DNA of 60,014 nucleotides from Nitrosomonas marina (GTDB lineage: Bacteria > Pseudomonadota > Gammaproteobacteria > Burkholderiales > Nitrosomonadaceae): contig NZ_FOIA01000023.1 in NCBI RefSeq assembly GCF_900111605.1, positions 1 through 60,014 on the forward strand. Reading direction: 5' to 3'. Under the pieces are notes generated by a model. It saw nothing but the letters and a program-made list of their open reading frames with translations. It did no database searches and was not told where the DNA came from. The position numbers and the translations under genes are program-made. The first letter of the stretch is position 1; the number at the start of each line of letters is the position of its first letter. Shown piece by piece: positions 36,969 to 46,499 of the stretch.

Positions 36969-38399
36969 TTATCTGAATGGTTTTTTCAAATCGAGTCCCA
37001 GACGATCCATGCGGTAGCGCATGGACCGAACCGTTATCCCCAGCAGCTTTGCCGCAGCTGTTCTGTTATAGCGGGTTTGTTCAAGTGCCTTGACGATGGA
37101 TTCTTTTTCCAGACGGTCCAGATAATCCTGCAGTGGCAGTTCAGGACCGGCCGTGGCCGGTATGCTGTCAGGTGTCTGATGCATTTCCCTGGGTTTGAGC
37201 TGCAATTCGTTTTTACCAATTTTTTCGGCGGAACAGAGCGCCAGTGTACGCTCCAGAATGTTTTCCAGTTCGCGCACATTACCGGGAAAGTCGTATCCGG
37301 TAAGTGTGTCAAGCGCGCCCTGATCGAGTCGGCAGAGCGGCCTGTTCGTGTCGCGACAGATTTTGGTCAGAATACTGCTTGCGATGAGCGGTATATCCTC
37401 ACGCATTTGGCGCAGCGCGGGCATATCCAGTTCTATTACATTCAACCGGTAGTACAGATCCTGACGGAATTGCCCGTTTTCAACGCATTCGCCCAGTTTT
37501 TTATGGGTAGCGCTGATGATGCGCACATCGATGTTTTTTTCCTGGGTATCGCCTAACCGGCGTACCTGTTTTTCCTGGATAACCCTGAGCAGTTTTACCT
37601 GCATGGCAAGGGGTAAGTCGGCGACCTCGTCAAGAAACAGCGTGCCACCGTTGGCGGCCAGAAAAAAGCCGTCGTGGTCTTTGTCGGCGCCAGTGAACGC
37701 GCCTTTTTTATAACCGAAGAACTCGCTTTCCATCAGGTTTTCAGGAATCGCGCCGCAATTGACGGGGACGAATGGCAGATCGCGGCGCGCGCTGCGTTCA
37801 TGAATCATGCGGGCGGCCAGTTCCTTGCCGCTACCGGATTCGCCGCTGATATAAACGGCGGCCTGACTGCGTGACAGTTTCTCTATGGTTAAACGCAGCT
37901 CGCGCATGGGTTCCGATTCGCCGAGCAGGGTGCGCTGGTTGCCGGTATTTTTCTCAGGCAGGGCTTCGGTGCGGATCGGCGGCAGACTCAGTGCCGATTT
38001 GACCAGGGCGCGAAGCTGTTTCAAAGAAACCGGTTTGGTCAGGTAATCAAAGGCACCTGCTTTCAGCGCCGCAACTGCATTCTCGGCTGTTCCGTATGCT
38101 GTGATCACAGCCACTGGCAGTCCGGCGCAGTGTCGGGAAATATACTGTACCAGGTCGATCCCGGTGCCGTCGGGTAACTGCATGTCGGTCAGGCAAAGTT
38201 GAAACGGGCGAGACTGCAACAGCGTCCTGGCATCCTGCGTATTCATTGTGCTGATCACTTGCATGCCCATGCGTGCCAGCGTCAACTCGAGCAATTCGAT
38301 AATATCCGGTTCGTCATCAACAATCAGAACATGCGGTGCTGACTGGTGACCGGCTGGCGACGAGCCGGGAATGTTTTTGTTAAACATGGCAACTGGCAT
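36969..38399 (-). CDS. pilR: NtrC-family sigma54 response regulator, PilR-like
   Basis: A 476-residue regulator with a receiver domain (phospho-acceptor D72 in LTDMQLPDGTG, K122 in YLTKPVS), an AAA+ domain (GESGSGKE Walker A, GAFTGA loop, LFLDEVADLP Walker B) and a C-terminal Fis helix-turn-helix. With the upstream kinase it forms a two-component system; similarity to PilR suggests control of type IV pilin, but no pil genes are in the window. The start could be 38399 or the Met at 38387; it overlaps the kinase stop by 8-20 bases, so the two are coupled. Confidence 0.87.
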   Translation of the reverse strand: MPVAMFNKNIPGSSPAGHQSAPHVLIVDDEPDIIELLELTLARMGMQVISTMNTQDARTLLQSRPFQLCLTDMQLPDGTGIDLVQYISRHCAGLPVAVITAYGTAENAVAALKAGAFDYLTKPVSLKQLRALVKSALSLPPIRTEALPEKNTGNQRTLLGESEPMRELRLTIEKLSRSQAAVYISGESGSGKELAARMIHERSARRDLPFVPVNCGAIPENLMESEFFGYKKGAFTGADKDHDGFFLAANGGTLFLDEVADLPLAMQVKLLRVIQEKQVRRLGDTQEKNIDVRIISATHKKLGECVENGQFRQDLYYRLNVIELDMPALRQMREDIPLIASSILTKICRDTNRPLCRLDQGALDTLTGYDFPGNVRELENILERTLALCSAEKIGKNELQLKPREMHQTPDSIPATAGPELPLQDYLDRLEKESIVKALEQTRYNRTAAAKLLGITVRSMRYRMDRLGLDLKKPFR

Positions 38400-40053
38400 C
38401 CTTGCAGATCAACCTGAAAAAGCCGTTTTCAAGATTAACATACTCAAGCGAGGCGTGATTGGCTTCGCACAGCTCCCGTGCAATATAAAGCCCCAGACCG
38501 GTGCCATTGGAAGCCGTGGTAAAAAAAGGCTCAAACAGCTGTTTGATCTGGTGCGCCGGGACTCCTGGGCCGTCATCCCCGATATCCAGACAGAGACTGT
38601 TGCTGTGACTGCAGCGATCGAACCCGATTGTAATACTGCCTTGCTGTTGTCGGCAATGCCGCCAGGCATTGCGGCATAGATTCCAGAGAATCTGGTGCAG
38701 ATGGTTCCGGTCAAAGTCGATTCGGCAAGTAGAATCATCCAGTGTGGTGTCCAACTGAAAAACCGTATGGTCGATTTTTTCGGTCAGACAGAAATCGTTC
38801 ACAAAATGCCGGATAAATTCCGTGGCATCGATGATTTCTGATTTGACTTTATCACGACGGTTCAACTGCAGAACGTCCTGCACAATTCTGTTCAGACGTT
38901 GTGTGTTGTCGTGGATAATTCGCAGCAGACGGCGATTACTGTCAATTTCGCTGTGACTGCCGTTGCCGGCATAGTGTTCGTCCTCTTCGAGCAATTCCGC
39001 TGCATGACTGATGGATGACAGCGGGTTCCGGATTTCATGGGCTATGTTTGCTGTGAGCCGACCCAAAGCGGCCAGCTTTAACTGCTGTATCTGCGACTGG
39101 AAGCGGCTGGTATCCTCCAGATAAATGATAACGCTTGCATGCGGGTTATTTTTGATCGAAATGAAACGGGTCCTGACCAGTGTGTTGTTCTGGGGCAGGC
39201 GCAGCAGATCGAAAGCAATATTGGTGTTGTCACGCCAGCAGGATAATCTGGATGCGAGTTCAGGCGTATGGTCGGCAAGATTGCAGGGTTCGAAGTAATC
39301 GAACTGCGACCCCAGATTCAATAGTTTTTCAGCATATTGATTACTTTGACGTATGTTTCCATTTTTATCGACAACCAGAACCCCTTCCTGCAGATCCTGA
39401 ATAATCAGCTGATTAATCTGTGCCATATTTGCCAGGTCGATGCCTCGCTCAAAAGCGAGCTTCTCGCTGGCTATCGCCCGCGATGCCAGCCTGTGTGCAA
39501 GCCAGGCAACAACGAAGTAGCCCATGCTAAGCAATGCGGCATGGGTTAACTGAGGCGTGTAGGAATCGATATAGAGAAACGCATAAATTTCCTGTAATAA
39601 AATACCGATCGTGGCAATTGCCGCAAAAAACAATGCCAGCTTTCCTTTGCTGATCAGGCCGCCGCCAGCCAGGGATATCATGAGTAATATGCCCAGCCCT
39701 CCTGCCAGTCCGCCGCTGGCGTAACTCATCACGCAAATAAAAATGACATCGGCGCAAACCTGCTGGATTAACTGCCAGTTAAAATCGGGTTTACGCAATT
39801 TGATCAGCAGTGTAAACAGGCAGCTCAATAGCAAATAGAGTGACGCCGTATAAAAGAACAGCGTGTCGTCGTGTGAGCCCAGCGTGGAATATTGAAACGA
39901 CCACGCGAATATGGCCAGCCCGCAGGTTATGATAATGCGCGAAACGTTGAATAAATAAAGCGAATGCCAGAATGAATCCGGATAGGATGGCGCCGGACTG
40001 TTCAGACCGGTTTTAGGTTCAAGCAGTGACGGTGAAAAAATATCCGTAATCAC
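38380..40053 (-). CDS. pilS: PilS-like membrane sensor histidine kinase
   Basis: A 557-residue kinase. About six membrane spans fill residues 30-200, followed by a PAS domain (about 215-320, QEGVLVVDKNGNIRQSNQYAEKLL), the H-box IAHEIRNPLSSISHAAELL, an N-box (HQILWNLCRNAWRH), and G-boxes DIGDDGPGVP and GTGLGLYIARELCE. The architecture is that of PilS. It phosphorylates the overlapping response regulator. The signal is unknown; PilS of Pseudomonas senses pilin in the membrane. Confidence 0.87.
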   Translation of the reverse strand: MITDIFSPSLLEPKTGLNSPAPSYPDSFWHSLYLFNVSRIIITCGLAIFAWSFQYSTLGSHDDTLFFYTASLYLLLSCLFTLLIKLRKPDFNWQLIQQVCADVIFICVMSYASGGLAGGLGILLMISLAGGGLISKGKLALFFAAIATIGILLQEIYAFLYIDSYTPQLTHAALLSMGYFVVAWLAHRLASRAIASEKLAFERGIDLANMAQINQLIIQDLQEGVLVVDKNGNIRQSNQYAEKLLNLGSQFDYFEPCNLADHTPELASRLSCWRDNTNIAFDLLRLPQNNTLVRTRFISIKNNPHASVIIYLEDTSRFQSQIQQLKLAALGRLTANIAHEIRNPLSSISHAAELLEEDEHYAGNGSHSEIDSNRRLLRIIHDNTQRLNRIVQDVLQLNRRDKVKSEIIDATEFIRHFVNDFCLTEKIDHTVFQLDTTLDDSTCRIDFDRNHLHQILWNLCRNAWRHCRQQQGSITIGFDRCSHSNSLCLDIGDDGPGVPAHQIKQLFEPFFTTASNGTGLGLYIARELCEANHASLEYVNLENGFFRLICKDASCHV

Positions 40054-40058
40054 AGTGG

Positions 40059-40316
40059 TTATGAAGAAGAGTCCTCACGTTGATGTTCGAGGCGGTGTTC
40101 ATTGCAGCAATAGAATTCACCCTGACTGGTAACGCTTTCGCTTCTTGGCAGGTGTACGCCGCACTGCGCGCAACGCACCATGTCTTCGAGCGATTTTGAC
40201 GCCGCACTTTCCTCGTCGCTGTTATCTTCCAGATTGTCAGTATCTTCAGATGATCGTGTTTTGATAAGCCAATAAACCAGAACGGCGATCATCAAGAAAA
40301 AAGCTAATTTTCCCAA
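40059..40316 (-). CDS. PP0621-like small membrane protein with zinc-ribbon tail
   Basis: About 85 residues: one N-terminal membrane helix, a short acidic linker (DTDNLEDNSDEES) and a C-terminal CxxC...CC-x-x-H zinc-ribbon (MVRCAQCGVHLPRSE...YCCNEHR). PP0621-family proteins have the same make-up and are often encoded just upstream of pilS/ntrB-type kinases. The start is taken as TTG at 40316, because AGGAG lies 9 bases upstream and the product then begins at the membrane helix; the frame is open to 40388. It ends 6 bases before the pilS-like start. Confidence 0.72.
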   Translation of the reverse strand: MGKLAFFLMIAVLVYWLIKTRSSEDTDNLEDNSDEESAASKSLEDMVRCAQCGVHLPRSESVTSQGEFYCCNEHRLEHQREDSSS

Positions 40317-40439
40317 AACAATGTTCTCCTGTATCACATGACTGTTAACAAACGCAGTAGCCAGTATAAACCGTCCATTGTGAATCACATACGGATTTGA
40401 TTGAAACTGTCGGTTTTGATGCGAAGTTGTATCTGTCAG

Positions 40440-40587
40440 ATGAATATTGCAAGCTTAACGAAAAAAACAAAATTTAATCGCCGGATTAATCGGTGTCTTT
40501 GCCGTTTTATTAGTAAACTCGGATCAGGATGAAGAGCAGCTGGCTGCGAGTGAAGTGGAAAGGCTGTCGACAGAAATGATAGTCTAA
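40440..40587 (+). pseudogene. Possible 47-residue membrane microprotein interrupted at an A7 run
   Basis: ATG at 40440 begins MNIASLTKK. After a run of seven A (40461-40467) the next frame continues without a start as NLIAGLIGVFAVLLVNSDQ followed by an acidic tail ending TEMIV and TAA at 40585-40587. Removing one A joins the two into a protein with a basic start, one membrane helix and an acidic C-terminus. It may be a decayed gene, a sequencing error, transcriptional slippage, or chance. There is no strong ribosome site. It is convergent with the flippase gene. Confidence 0.35.
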
Positions 40588-42035
40588 TTTCTGAGCGAAT
40601 TGAGTGCCGTTAATAAATCGTTACGAAAGAAAGCCAGCATCACAGATAGATAGGTAACTGCTCCGATCGCAATCAATTGCATCAAATGCGGTATATCGCC
40701 CGATGAACCGAACAGGTATGGATTAATTGAAATCACGCACAGATACATAAGAATACTTGAGATCATTGGACCGGTAATTGTTTTTAAACAATCGGATGTT
40801 TTAATTCCGATGAGTGGGCAGGTTCTGATCAGGTACACTAAGTAGATGAAGGGAAAAACGAGTACCCAGCAGAGGCTAAGCCCAACTGGACCCCATTGAG
40901 AACCAATCAAGAAAGCTATCGGCATAACGATGGCTGCGATTAACAGATTGGTTGCGCTGACCCGTGGCATGCCAATTCCCCATAGTAATGGTGTAATAAT
41001 GTTGCCGAGCGCCCGGAATGGCATGACGAGTACCAGAATCTGTAAAGGAAGGATTGCTGGTTCCCATTTTTCACCCAGAAAAATTTTGACCAGCTCGGGC
41101 GCTGTGCATGAAATCCCCAAAAAGACAGGAAATGTAATGACACTGGCCACCTGACTGGCTTTCAGGAAATATACGCCGGTTTTGTCTGTAATCTGCTTGG
41201 CTTTTGAGAATGCAGGGAAAGCTATGGACTGGATCAGGCTGGAAAGCTTCTGAATTGGAAATGACGCCAGATGTGAAGCAACGGCGAAATATCCCAGAAG
41301 GTCGGCTCCCATGATACGGCCGCCGATCAGTTTGTCGGATTCAGAATGGATATGCCATAAACCGCGTTCCAGCGTCACGAAACTGCCAAATAAAAACAAC
41401 GATTTTAGACCGGTCAGGGAGAAATCGGGCTTGCACCAGCAAGGCGCAATCAGATTGAGCCCAATCGTTTTTAAGAGATGCGATAACAGCGAACCATAAA
41501 CCAGAGACCAGACGCCAAATCCATAATAAGCCAATACCAGAGTGAACAGGCTGGATACAATTGTAGTAACAAACTCAATAATCGATCGATGCTTGAAAGC
41601 AATTTCCCTGTCCAGTGTTGCGAGGGGCAGCGTCATGAAAATATCAATCAGGAACGTGGTTGACAATACTCTGACGATTGCAGTCAGAGACGGTTCGTCA
41701 AAGAATGCCGCAATGAACGGCGCGGAAAGAAACAGACCGGTAAAAATAGTCAAATTCGCTACAATAATCACACCGAAAATGCGTCGCCGCTCTTCCTCGG
41801 TCAGATCTTTTTTTTGTACCAGTGGTGCGTCCAGACCCAGTGTGTTCAGTAAAACCAGAAACGAAATAAAAACAGTTGCCATGGCGAGCAAACCGTAATC
41901 CTCTGGATTCAACAGCCGTATCACAAAGATGGTAGCCATCCAGCTGATTAATTGACTGGCAAAACGGGCGCTGATCGTCCAGCGAAGTCCAGAAAGTACC
42001 TTAGCTTTTATGTCCACTGCAGGAAATTGTGACAT
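40584..42035 (-). CDS. Lipopolysaccharide/polysaccharide flippase (MOP superfamily, Polysacc_synt)
   Basis: A 483-residue integral membrane protein with about 12-14 spans, of the oligosaccharide flippase type. The N-terminal part (GLRWTISARFASQLISWMATIFVIRLLNPEDYGLLAMA) and GRIMGADLLGYFAVASHLASFPIQKLSS are characteristic. It would move undecaprenyl-linked sugars across the inner membrane for O-antigen or exopolysaccharide. No polymerase or glycosyltransferase is adjacent, but the FkbM methyltransferase gene immediately upstream fits a sugar-modification unit. Confidence 0.85.
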   Translation of the reverse strand: MSQFPAVDIKAKVLSGLRWTISARFASQLISWMATIFVIRLLNPEDYGLLAMATVFISFLVLLNTLGLDAPLVQKKDLTEEERRRIFGVIIVANLTIFTGLFLSAPFIAAFFDEPSLTAIVRVLSTTFLIDIFMTLPLATLDREIAFKHRSIIEFVTTIVSSLFTLVLAYYGFGVWSLVYGSLLSHLLKTIGLNLIAPCWCKPDFSLTGLKSLFLFGSFVTLERGLWHIHSESDKLIGGRIMGADLLGYFAVASHLASFPIQKLSSLIQSIAFPAFSKAKQITDKTGVYFLKASQVASVITFPVFLGISCTAPELVKIFLGEKWEPAILPLQILVLVMPFRALGNIITPLLWGIGMPRVSATNLLIAAIVMPIAFLIGSQWGPVGLSLCWVLVFPFIYLVYLIRTCPLIGIKTSDCLKTITGPMISSILMYLCVISINPYLFGSSGDIPHLMQLIAIGAVTYLSVMLAFFRNDLLTALNSLRN

Positions 42036-42081
42036 TGAATAAACAAATAATTGCGTTATGTCTTGATTGGATTGGGATTAT

Positions 42082-42948
42082 TTATTTGGAAACTGCGATG
42101 ATGTCGTAATTGACTGTTTCGACCTGTGAAAAAAAATCTTTATCCAGTTGCAGGGTAATTTCGGGTTTCTCGCAAATTGTAAACTGGCAGGGTTTGATGT
42201 CGTTCAGCTGACGCAGTATTTCAATCGGGTCGATATGTGTTCTCTTGGCAACCAATGGGTGTGCTTCAAGATCCACTACAAATTGCCTGGCGTTGGCCAG
42301 TGTGTTGGTGGCGCCCAATATGGCGTCCAGTTCGCTACCCTCGACATCGAGCTTCAGAACTACGCTTTTCTGTGGCGCTATTCCCAGGTCGTCTATGGTA
42401 TATATTGGAATATCGCCGTCTTTTGACTCAGAGATGAATCGGGCATGATCGTCATCCGGCAGATAATCAGGACTGTTCAGTTTGCCCGTGCCCTTGATTC
42501 GACCTATTGCGCCAAATTTTGCCTCTGAAGCGACTGGCAGGCGGCGATAATTCTCAGTCAGGATATCAAAGGCTTTTTTATTCGGTTCGATCGCGATGAA
42601 GCGTTCTATATTGTCGGTGTGGATTGCGGTAAGTAACGACATCATGCCGATATCCGCGCCACAATCGACAAATACAGCGGGGTCAGCAAGTGTATCGATT
42701 GTACTGGCAAGCAGCCGAACGGTCGGTGCATCGTATTGCAAAACATCCTCTCCGTCCCACCATGTGCCTGAGCGGTTGAGTGGAACATTGATCGTGATGC
42801 GTTCATTTAACCGGTATTCTGCGGTTTTATTGAGCAGTCCCAGATTTCCGGCAGTATTCAGCAGGCGGTAACCGCCCCGAATATGATTCCTGATCATCCA
42901 TTTTCCCAGACGAAAATACCATGGAGGGCTTGAAATAGTTGATTTCAT
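42082..42948 (-). CDS. FkbM-family methyltransferase
   Basis: A 288-residue SAM-dependent methyltransferase. The SAM site is seen as VFVDCGADIGMMSLL, then FIAIEPNKKAFDILTENY, and the FkbM signature VVLKLDVEGSELDAILGA. FkbM proteins O-methylate sugars or polyketides; next to a flippase, methylation of a surface polysaccharide is likely. It runs in the same direction as the flippase with a 46-base gap. The next gene upstream (atpG) ends 133 bases away. Confidence 0.85.
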   Translation of the reverse strand: MKSTISSPPWYFRLGKWMIRNHIRGGYRLLNTAGNLGLLNKTAEYRLNERITINVPLNRSGTWWDGEDVLQYDAPTVRLLASTIDTLADPAVFVDCGADIGMMSLLTAIHTDNIERFIAIEPNKKAFDILTENYRRLPVASEAKFGAIGRIKGTGKLNSPDYLPDDDHARFISESKDGDIPIYTIDDLGIAPQKSVVLKLDVEGSELDAILGATNTLANARQFVVDLEAHPLVAKRTHIDPIEILRQLNDIKPCQFTICEKPEITLQLDKDFFSQVETVNYDIIAVSK

Positions 42949-43081
42949 ATGGCTACCTATAACAGCTTGTTATTGTTTCTCAAATAAGGAATCGATTACG
43001 GTTTTGTGCGGCCTTGTCTATTAGTTGCGCCAGTATACTATTTTTCATATGTTTGATGTTTCGTTTGGCAAGAGATGGTTG

Positions 43082-43972
43082 TCAGCGCACGAGCCTGGAT
43101 TGTTGTGCGTGCAGGCGAAGTGTGGACGCCTGTGTATCTGATAATGCCTCTGCACTGAGCAGAATAATCTCTATCTCTTCGATAATTTCTTCCTGTCGAA
43201 CCTTGTTATATTGCAGTTGTAAATTTTCCACGTTTTTTTCCAGACGATGTATGGCGTTTTCCATATGCTCCAGGCGCATGTGGTTTTCCACCATCAGGGA
43301 TGAATAAAATATCTGGTGCAGCGCAGCATACAGATACTGATCGGTCAATTGCGCCAAAAATTGAGAGGGTTTCAGGTGCAACTGCGGCGGGTATGCGAAA
43401 TCGGGCGCTTTCTGTGGTGTTTCGAGTGGCAGTAATTGCCGGAACCTTACTGTTTTTTCATAATTATCATGATAGACAGCACTGATCCGGCCAATTTTTT
43501 CAAGTTTGAATTGCTGCTGTAACTGGTTGAGTATCTCCGCCAGGTGCAGTAATGTAACCTGGATTTCTTCGGATACACTGTGACCGCTGATACTTGCCAC
43601 CACGCGCTTATCATCCGTAAATTTGGTCAGCAACTGATTCCCGACAACTACGAACAGCGAATTGCCGTCCAGGCTATCATGAGTTCGCACAAACTCACCT
43701 AACATTTTATTAAAGTCGCCACAAAAACCACGCTCTGAGCCGATCACAATCCAGAGATGCTGAAAATCGTCCGGTATAGTCTGCAGGTGCCCATAAAAAC
43801 CGAGAAAATCGTGTGATAAGGATTCGATACTGGTGATCACACGTTGCTGGGTAGATAAAAAAACATCCAGTTTGCGGATTTCCAGCAGCGCCATATTTTT
43901 CATTGCGCTCAGAATTCCTTTTATTTCACCCAGGGTGGCAATATGTGTTTTTATATCATGCCGCTTGCTCAT
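43082..43972 (-). CDS. atpG: N-ATPase gamma subunit
   Basis: A 296-residue gamma-subunit homologue. The N-terminal helix [28 protein letters not shown] and the C-terminal helix ([21 protein letters not shown], ending in the basic tail HAQQSRLVR) form the central rotor coiled coil, and [12 protein letters not shown] is the family's central motif. It diverges from housekeeping gamma subunits, as expected for the N-type enzyme. Its ATG overlaps the alpha gene by 17 bases. It is the last gene of the operon. Confidence 0.88.
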   Translation of the reverse strand: MSKRHDIKTHIATLGEIKGILSAMKNMALLEIRKLDVFLSTQQRVITSIESLSHDFLGFYGHLQTIPDDFQHLWIVIGSERGFCGDFNKMLGEFVRTHDSLDGNSLFVVVGNQLLTKFTDDKRVVASISGHSVSEEIQVTLLHLAEILNQLQQQFKLEKIGRISAVYHDNYEKTVRFRQLLPLETPQKAPDFAYPPQLHLKPSQFLAQLTDQYLYAALHQIFYSSLMVENHMRLEHMENAIHRLEKNVENLQLQYNKVRQEEIIEEIEIILLSAEALSDTQASTLRLHAQQSRLVR

Positions 43973-45467
43973 TGCGATACTGTTTTAACCAGGCGTTGAT
44001 AAGCCGCTTCCATTGGTCGCGTCCTGAATCAATATTCAAATCCGAGTTGTCCACCTGTTCCTGTAGATACTTCAGTGCGGACCTGATGTGTTCTTGCGGG
44101 ATTGCATCGAATAAGCCTTCATTGTAGGCGATCAACCATGCCAATTGATATTCGATGGTTACAGGAGACAGCGATTCCTGTTTGAGGATTTCGCGAAGGA
44201 GTTGACCGCGCTGTATCCGTTTTTCCATGCTTTTATCCAGCTTGGTGCCGAAGCGCGTGAAGATCTCCAGTTCCAGAAATTGCAGATAATCCAGTTTCAT
44301 ACGCCCGGCTTCTTTTTTGATCACCGGGTGTTGCGCTTTGCCGCCGATACGCGAGACCGAGCGGGTGACGTCAATTGCGGGTAAAAAACCGCGCACAAAA
44401 AGGCGATGATCCAAATAGATCTGGCCGTCAGTAATCGAAATCAGATTAGTGGGAATATACGTGGCAATTTCGCCCTGTTCAGTTTCGATGATAGGCAGGG
44501 CCGTCATGCTTCCGCCGCCCTGACTGACTGAAAGGCGCGTTGAGCGTTCCAACAGGCGAGAATGCAAGTAAAATATATCCCCCGGGTAGGCTTCACGCCC
44601 AGGTGGTCTGCGCAATAACAGGGACAATTCACGATAACTGCGTGCATGTGCGCTGAGATCGTCATACACAATCAGCGTGTCGCGCCCCTGTGTCATCCAG
44701 GCTTCGGCAACTGTACACCCGGCAAAAGGTGCCAGATATTTCAGCCCCGGCATTGCGTTTGCCTCGGCAACGACAATCACGGTGTAAGCCAATGCGCCTG
44801 AACGGCGCAGCAAGTCAATGGTGCTGGCAACGGCGGAGCGCTTCTGGCCGATGAGTACATACACGCAATAAACTTCTTTTCCGCGTTGATTGATGACGGT
44901 ATCGATTGCAAGTGTACTCTTACCGCAGCCGTTATCGCCAATGACCAACTGACGCTGGCCTTTGCCGACGGGAATGAGCGTGTCAATGATTTTGTTGCCG
45001 GTGTAGATGGGTTGGGAAACAAAATCGCGTGAAATAATGGGCGGTGAGCGCATATCCAGTAAACGGTATGCCTCGAAGGTTAACGAGCCCGCACCATCCA
45101 GAGGTCTGCCCAGCGGGTCGATTACCCGACCCAATAAAATATCCCCGGTGCCAATTTGCAAACGATTGCCTGTTAGAAAAACAGATGTGCCAGCGGTGAG
45201 TTGGGTCGTTTGCTCCAGCAGGATAGCGCCTACCCGGTTACGCCCCAGATGGAAAACCTGGGCGGTGCTGCCATCTGCAAGACGAACCATTTCGTCCAGG
45301 CAAGCGGACGGTAATCCGCTGATCCAGGCTATGCCGTCACCGACTGAAATGACCGTGCCTTGTTCAGATAAGCGTAACCTGTAGGAGTATCGGGACAACC
45401 AGTCGGCCCGTCTTGCCATCGGAGATTCAGCTGGCTGGGCCTTGGCCGAAGGGGTTTTATTTTTCAT
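43956..45467 (-). CDS. atpA: N-ATPase alpha subunit
   Basis: A 503-residue alpha subunit of the F1 head. Walker A is GDNGCGKST (177-185), with the Gln-Lys of [12 protein letters not shown] and the arginine-finger region [12 protein letters not shown] conserved. The N-terminal crown starts at about residue 35. An N-terminal extension, [21 protein letters not shown], precedes it and differs from housekeeping AtpA. It overlaps atpF by 11 bases and atpG by 17 bases, so the three are tightly coupled. Confidence 0.92.
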   Translation of the reverse strand: MKNKTPSAKAQPAESPMARRADWLSRYSYRLRLSEQGTVISVGDGIAWISGLPSACLDEMVRLADGSTAQVFHLGRNRVGAILLEQTTQLTAGTSVFLTGNRLQIGTGDILLGRVIDPLGRPLDGAGSLTFEAYRLLDMRSPPIISRDFVSQPIYTGNKIIDTLIPVGKGQRQLVIGDNGCGKSTLAIDTVINQRGKEVYCVYVLIGQKRSAVASTIDLLRRSGALAYTVIVVAEANAMPGLKYLAPFAGCTVAEAWMTQGRDTLIVYDDLSAHARSYRELSLLLRRPPGREAYPGDIFYLHSRLLERSTRLSVSQGGGSMTALPIIETEQGEIATYIPTNLISITDGQIYLDHRLFVRGFLPAIDVTRSVSRIGGKAQHPVIKKEAGRMKLDYLQFLELEIFTRFGTKLDKSMEKRIQRGQLLREILKQESLSPVTIEYQLAWLIAYNEGLFDAIPQEHIRSALKYLQEQVDNSDLNIDSGRDQWKRLINAWLKQYRNEQAA

Positions 45468-46206
45468 GCTGCAGCGGTTGACTGAAAAACTTCAGTTCGT
45501 CACGTAAGTTGGCATGTAAAACCCAGGGGCCGACCGTTATCTGGAAGCCGGCCAGTAACGTTTCATTGCATTGAAAATCAATCGAGAGTTCGGTCTGGCA
45601 TTGTTCACACAAAACGCGGGACAGGGTCTGTTTTTGAGTGTCTGTCAACGGAAAGGCACTTTGTACAAGTATAGATGTTGCATGGTCAGCAGTCGCTTCA
45701 GAAATTACATGCTTATCTGCTTCATCAATATTGGCGAGATCTTCAAGCAGTAATGCAAACAGGTGTGTTTCGAGTTCGGGTGTTGCCAGTCGGGACAGTA
45801 GCTTGCTGACAAATTTGGTGCCTTGCGCAATTGCTTTTTCTTCAATCTTTTTTTCATATTCGATGCGTCGGCGCTCTTCAAGGATTCGACGGCGATCACT
45901 TTCATCATCAAATTTTTGATTTAGTTCGGCAAGTTTTTTCTTGCGAATTTCTGCCAGTTCCGCAGACAGTTGCGCATGTGCTGCTTCCTTTTGATTTTCC
46001 CACTCGACCAGATATTGTTCGTTTTGCTTTTTGAGTGAAACAGCTTCTGCTTCAATGCGTCTCGCATCCGCCATGGCCTGATCGATATCGGCGCGTCGTT
46101 TATCGATAATGTTTAATACGGGTTGATAAAGAAACCGTTTCAGGATCCAGATCAGGATCAGAAAATTGATGATCTCAAGAGTAAAAGTGGTCCAGTCGAA
46201 ATCCAT
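45457..46206 (-). CDS. atpF: N-ATPase b subunit with delta-like C-terminal extension
   Basis: A 249-residue peripheral-stalk protein, much longer than a normal b subunit of about 160. One N-terminal membrane helix ([22 protein letters not shown]), a long charged coiled coil (about 40-135), then about 110 residues resembling the delta subunit, with the [22 protein letters not shown] segment matching the delta C-terminal motif. There is no separate atpH in the operon, as is typical of N-ATPases, so this chain must supply the delta function. The ATG at 46206 is 26 bases after atpE. Confidence 0.87.
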   Translation of the reverse strand: MDFDWTTFTLEIINFLILIWILKRFLYQPVLNIIDKRRADIDQAMADARRIEAEAVSLKKQNEQYLVEWENQKEAAHAQLSAELAEIRKKKLAELNQKFDDESDRRRILEERRRIEYEKKIEEKAIAQGTKFVSKLLSRLATPELETHLFALLLEDLANIDEADKHVISEATADHATSILVQSAFPLTDTQKQTLSRVLCEQCQTELSIDFQCNETLLAGFQITVGPWVLHANLRDELKFFSQPLQHEK

Positions 46207-46232
46207 CTGCTGCGTATGAATACAGTCGCGAG

Positions 46233-46499
46233 TTATTGAACGAGATATTCCAGCAACGGATTGCGGAACAGAATGATCAGCACAACTACAAGTACATAAA
46301 TTGCCAGCGATTCAATCATTGCCAGACCGATAAATAATGTACGAATAATGGATTTTTCGGCTTCGGGCTGGCGAGCGAGTGCGTCGAGCGCCTGGCTGAT
46401 TGTGCGCCCCATTGCATGCGCCGGGAACATCATGCCGATAGCAACGGCGAGTGCAGCGCATACGGTAGAAAATATGGTAAACCAGGCCATGTCACTCAT
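46233..46499 (-). CDS. atpE: N-ATPase c subunit (rotor ring), with altered helix-1 ligand
   Basis: An 88-residue hairpin with two membrane helices joined by the polar loop ARQPEA (42-47). Helix 2 has the ion-binding set E63-S64 and Y68 (MIESLAIY), matching E65/S66/Y70 of the Na+-type Ilyobacter ring. In helix 1 the position that carries Glu in typical N-ATPase c subunits (EGR) or Gln in Ilyobacter is Met30 (MGR). The ring may therefore bind Na+ less well or prefer H+. The ATG at 46499 overlaps the atpB end by 8 bases; upstream codons of the frame lie inside atpB. Confidence 0.88.
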   Translation of the reverse strand: MSDMAWFTIFSTVCAALAVAIGMMFPAHAMGRTISQALDALARQPEAEKSIIRTLFIGLAMIESLAIYVLVVVLIILFRNPLLEYLVQ

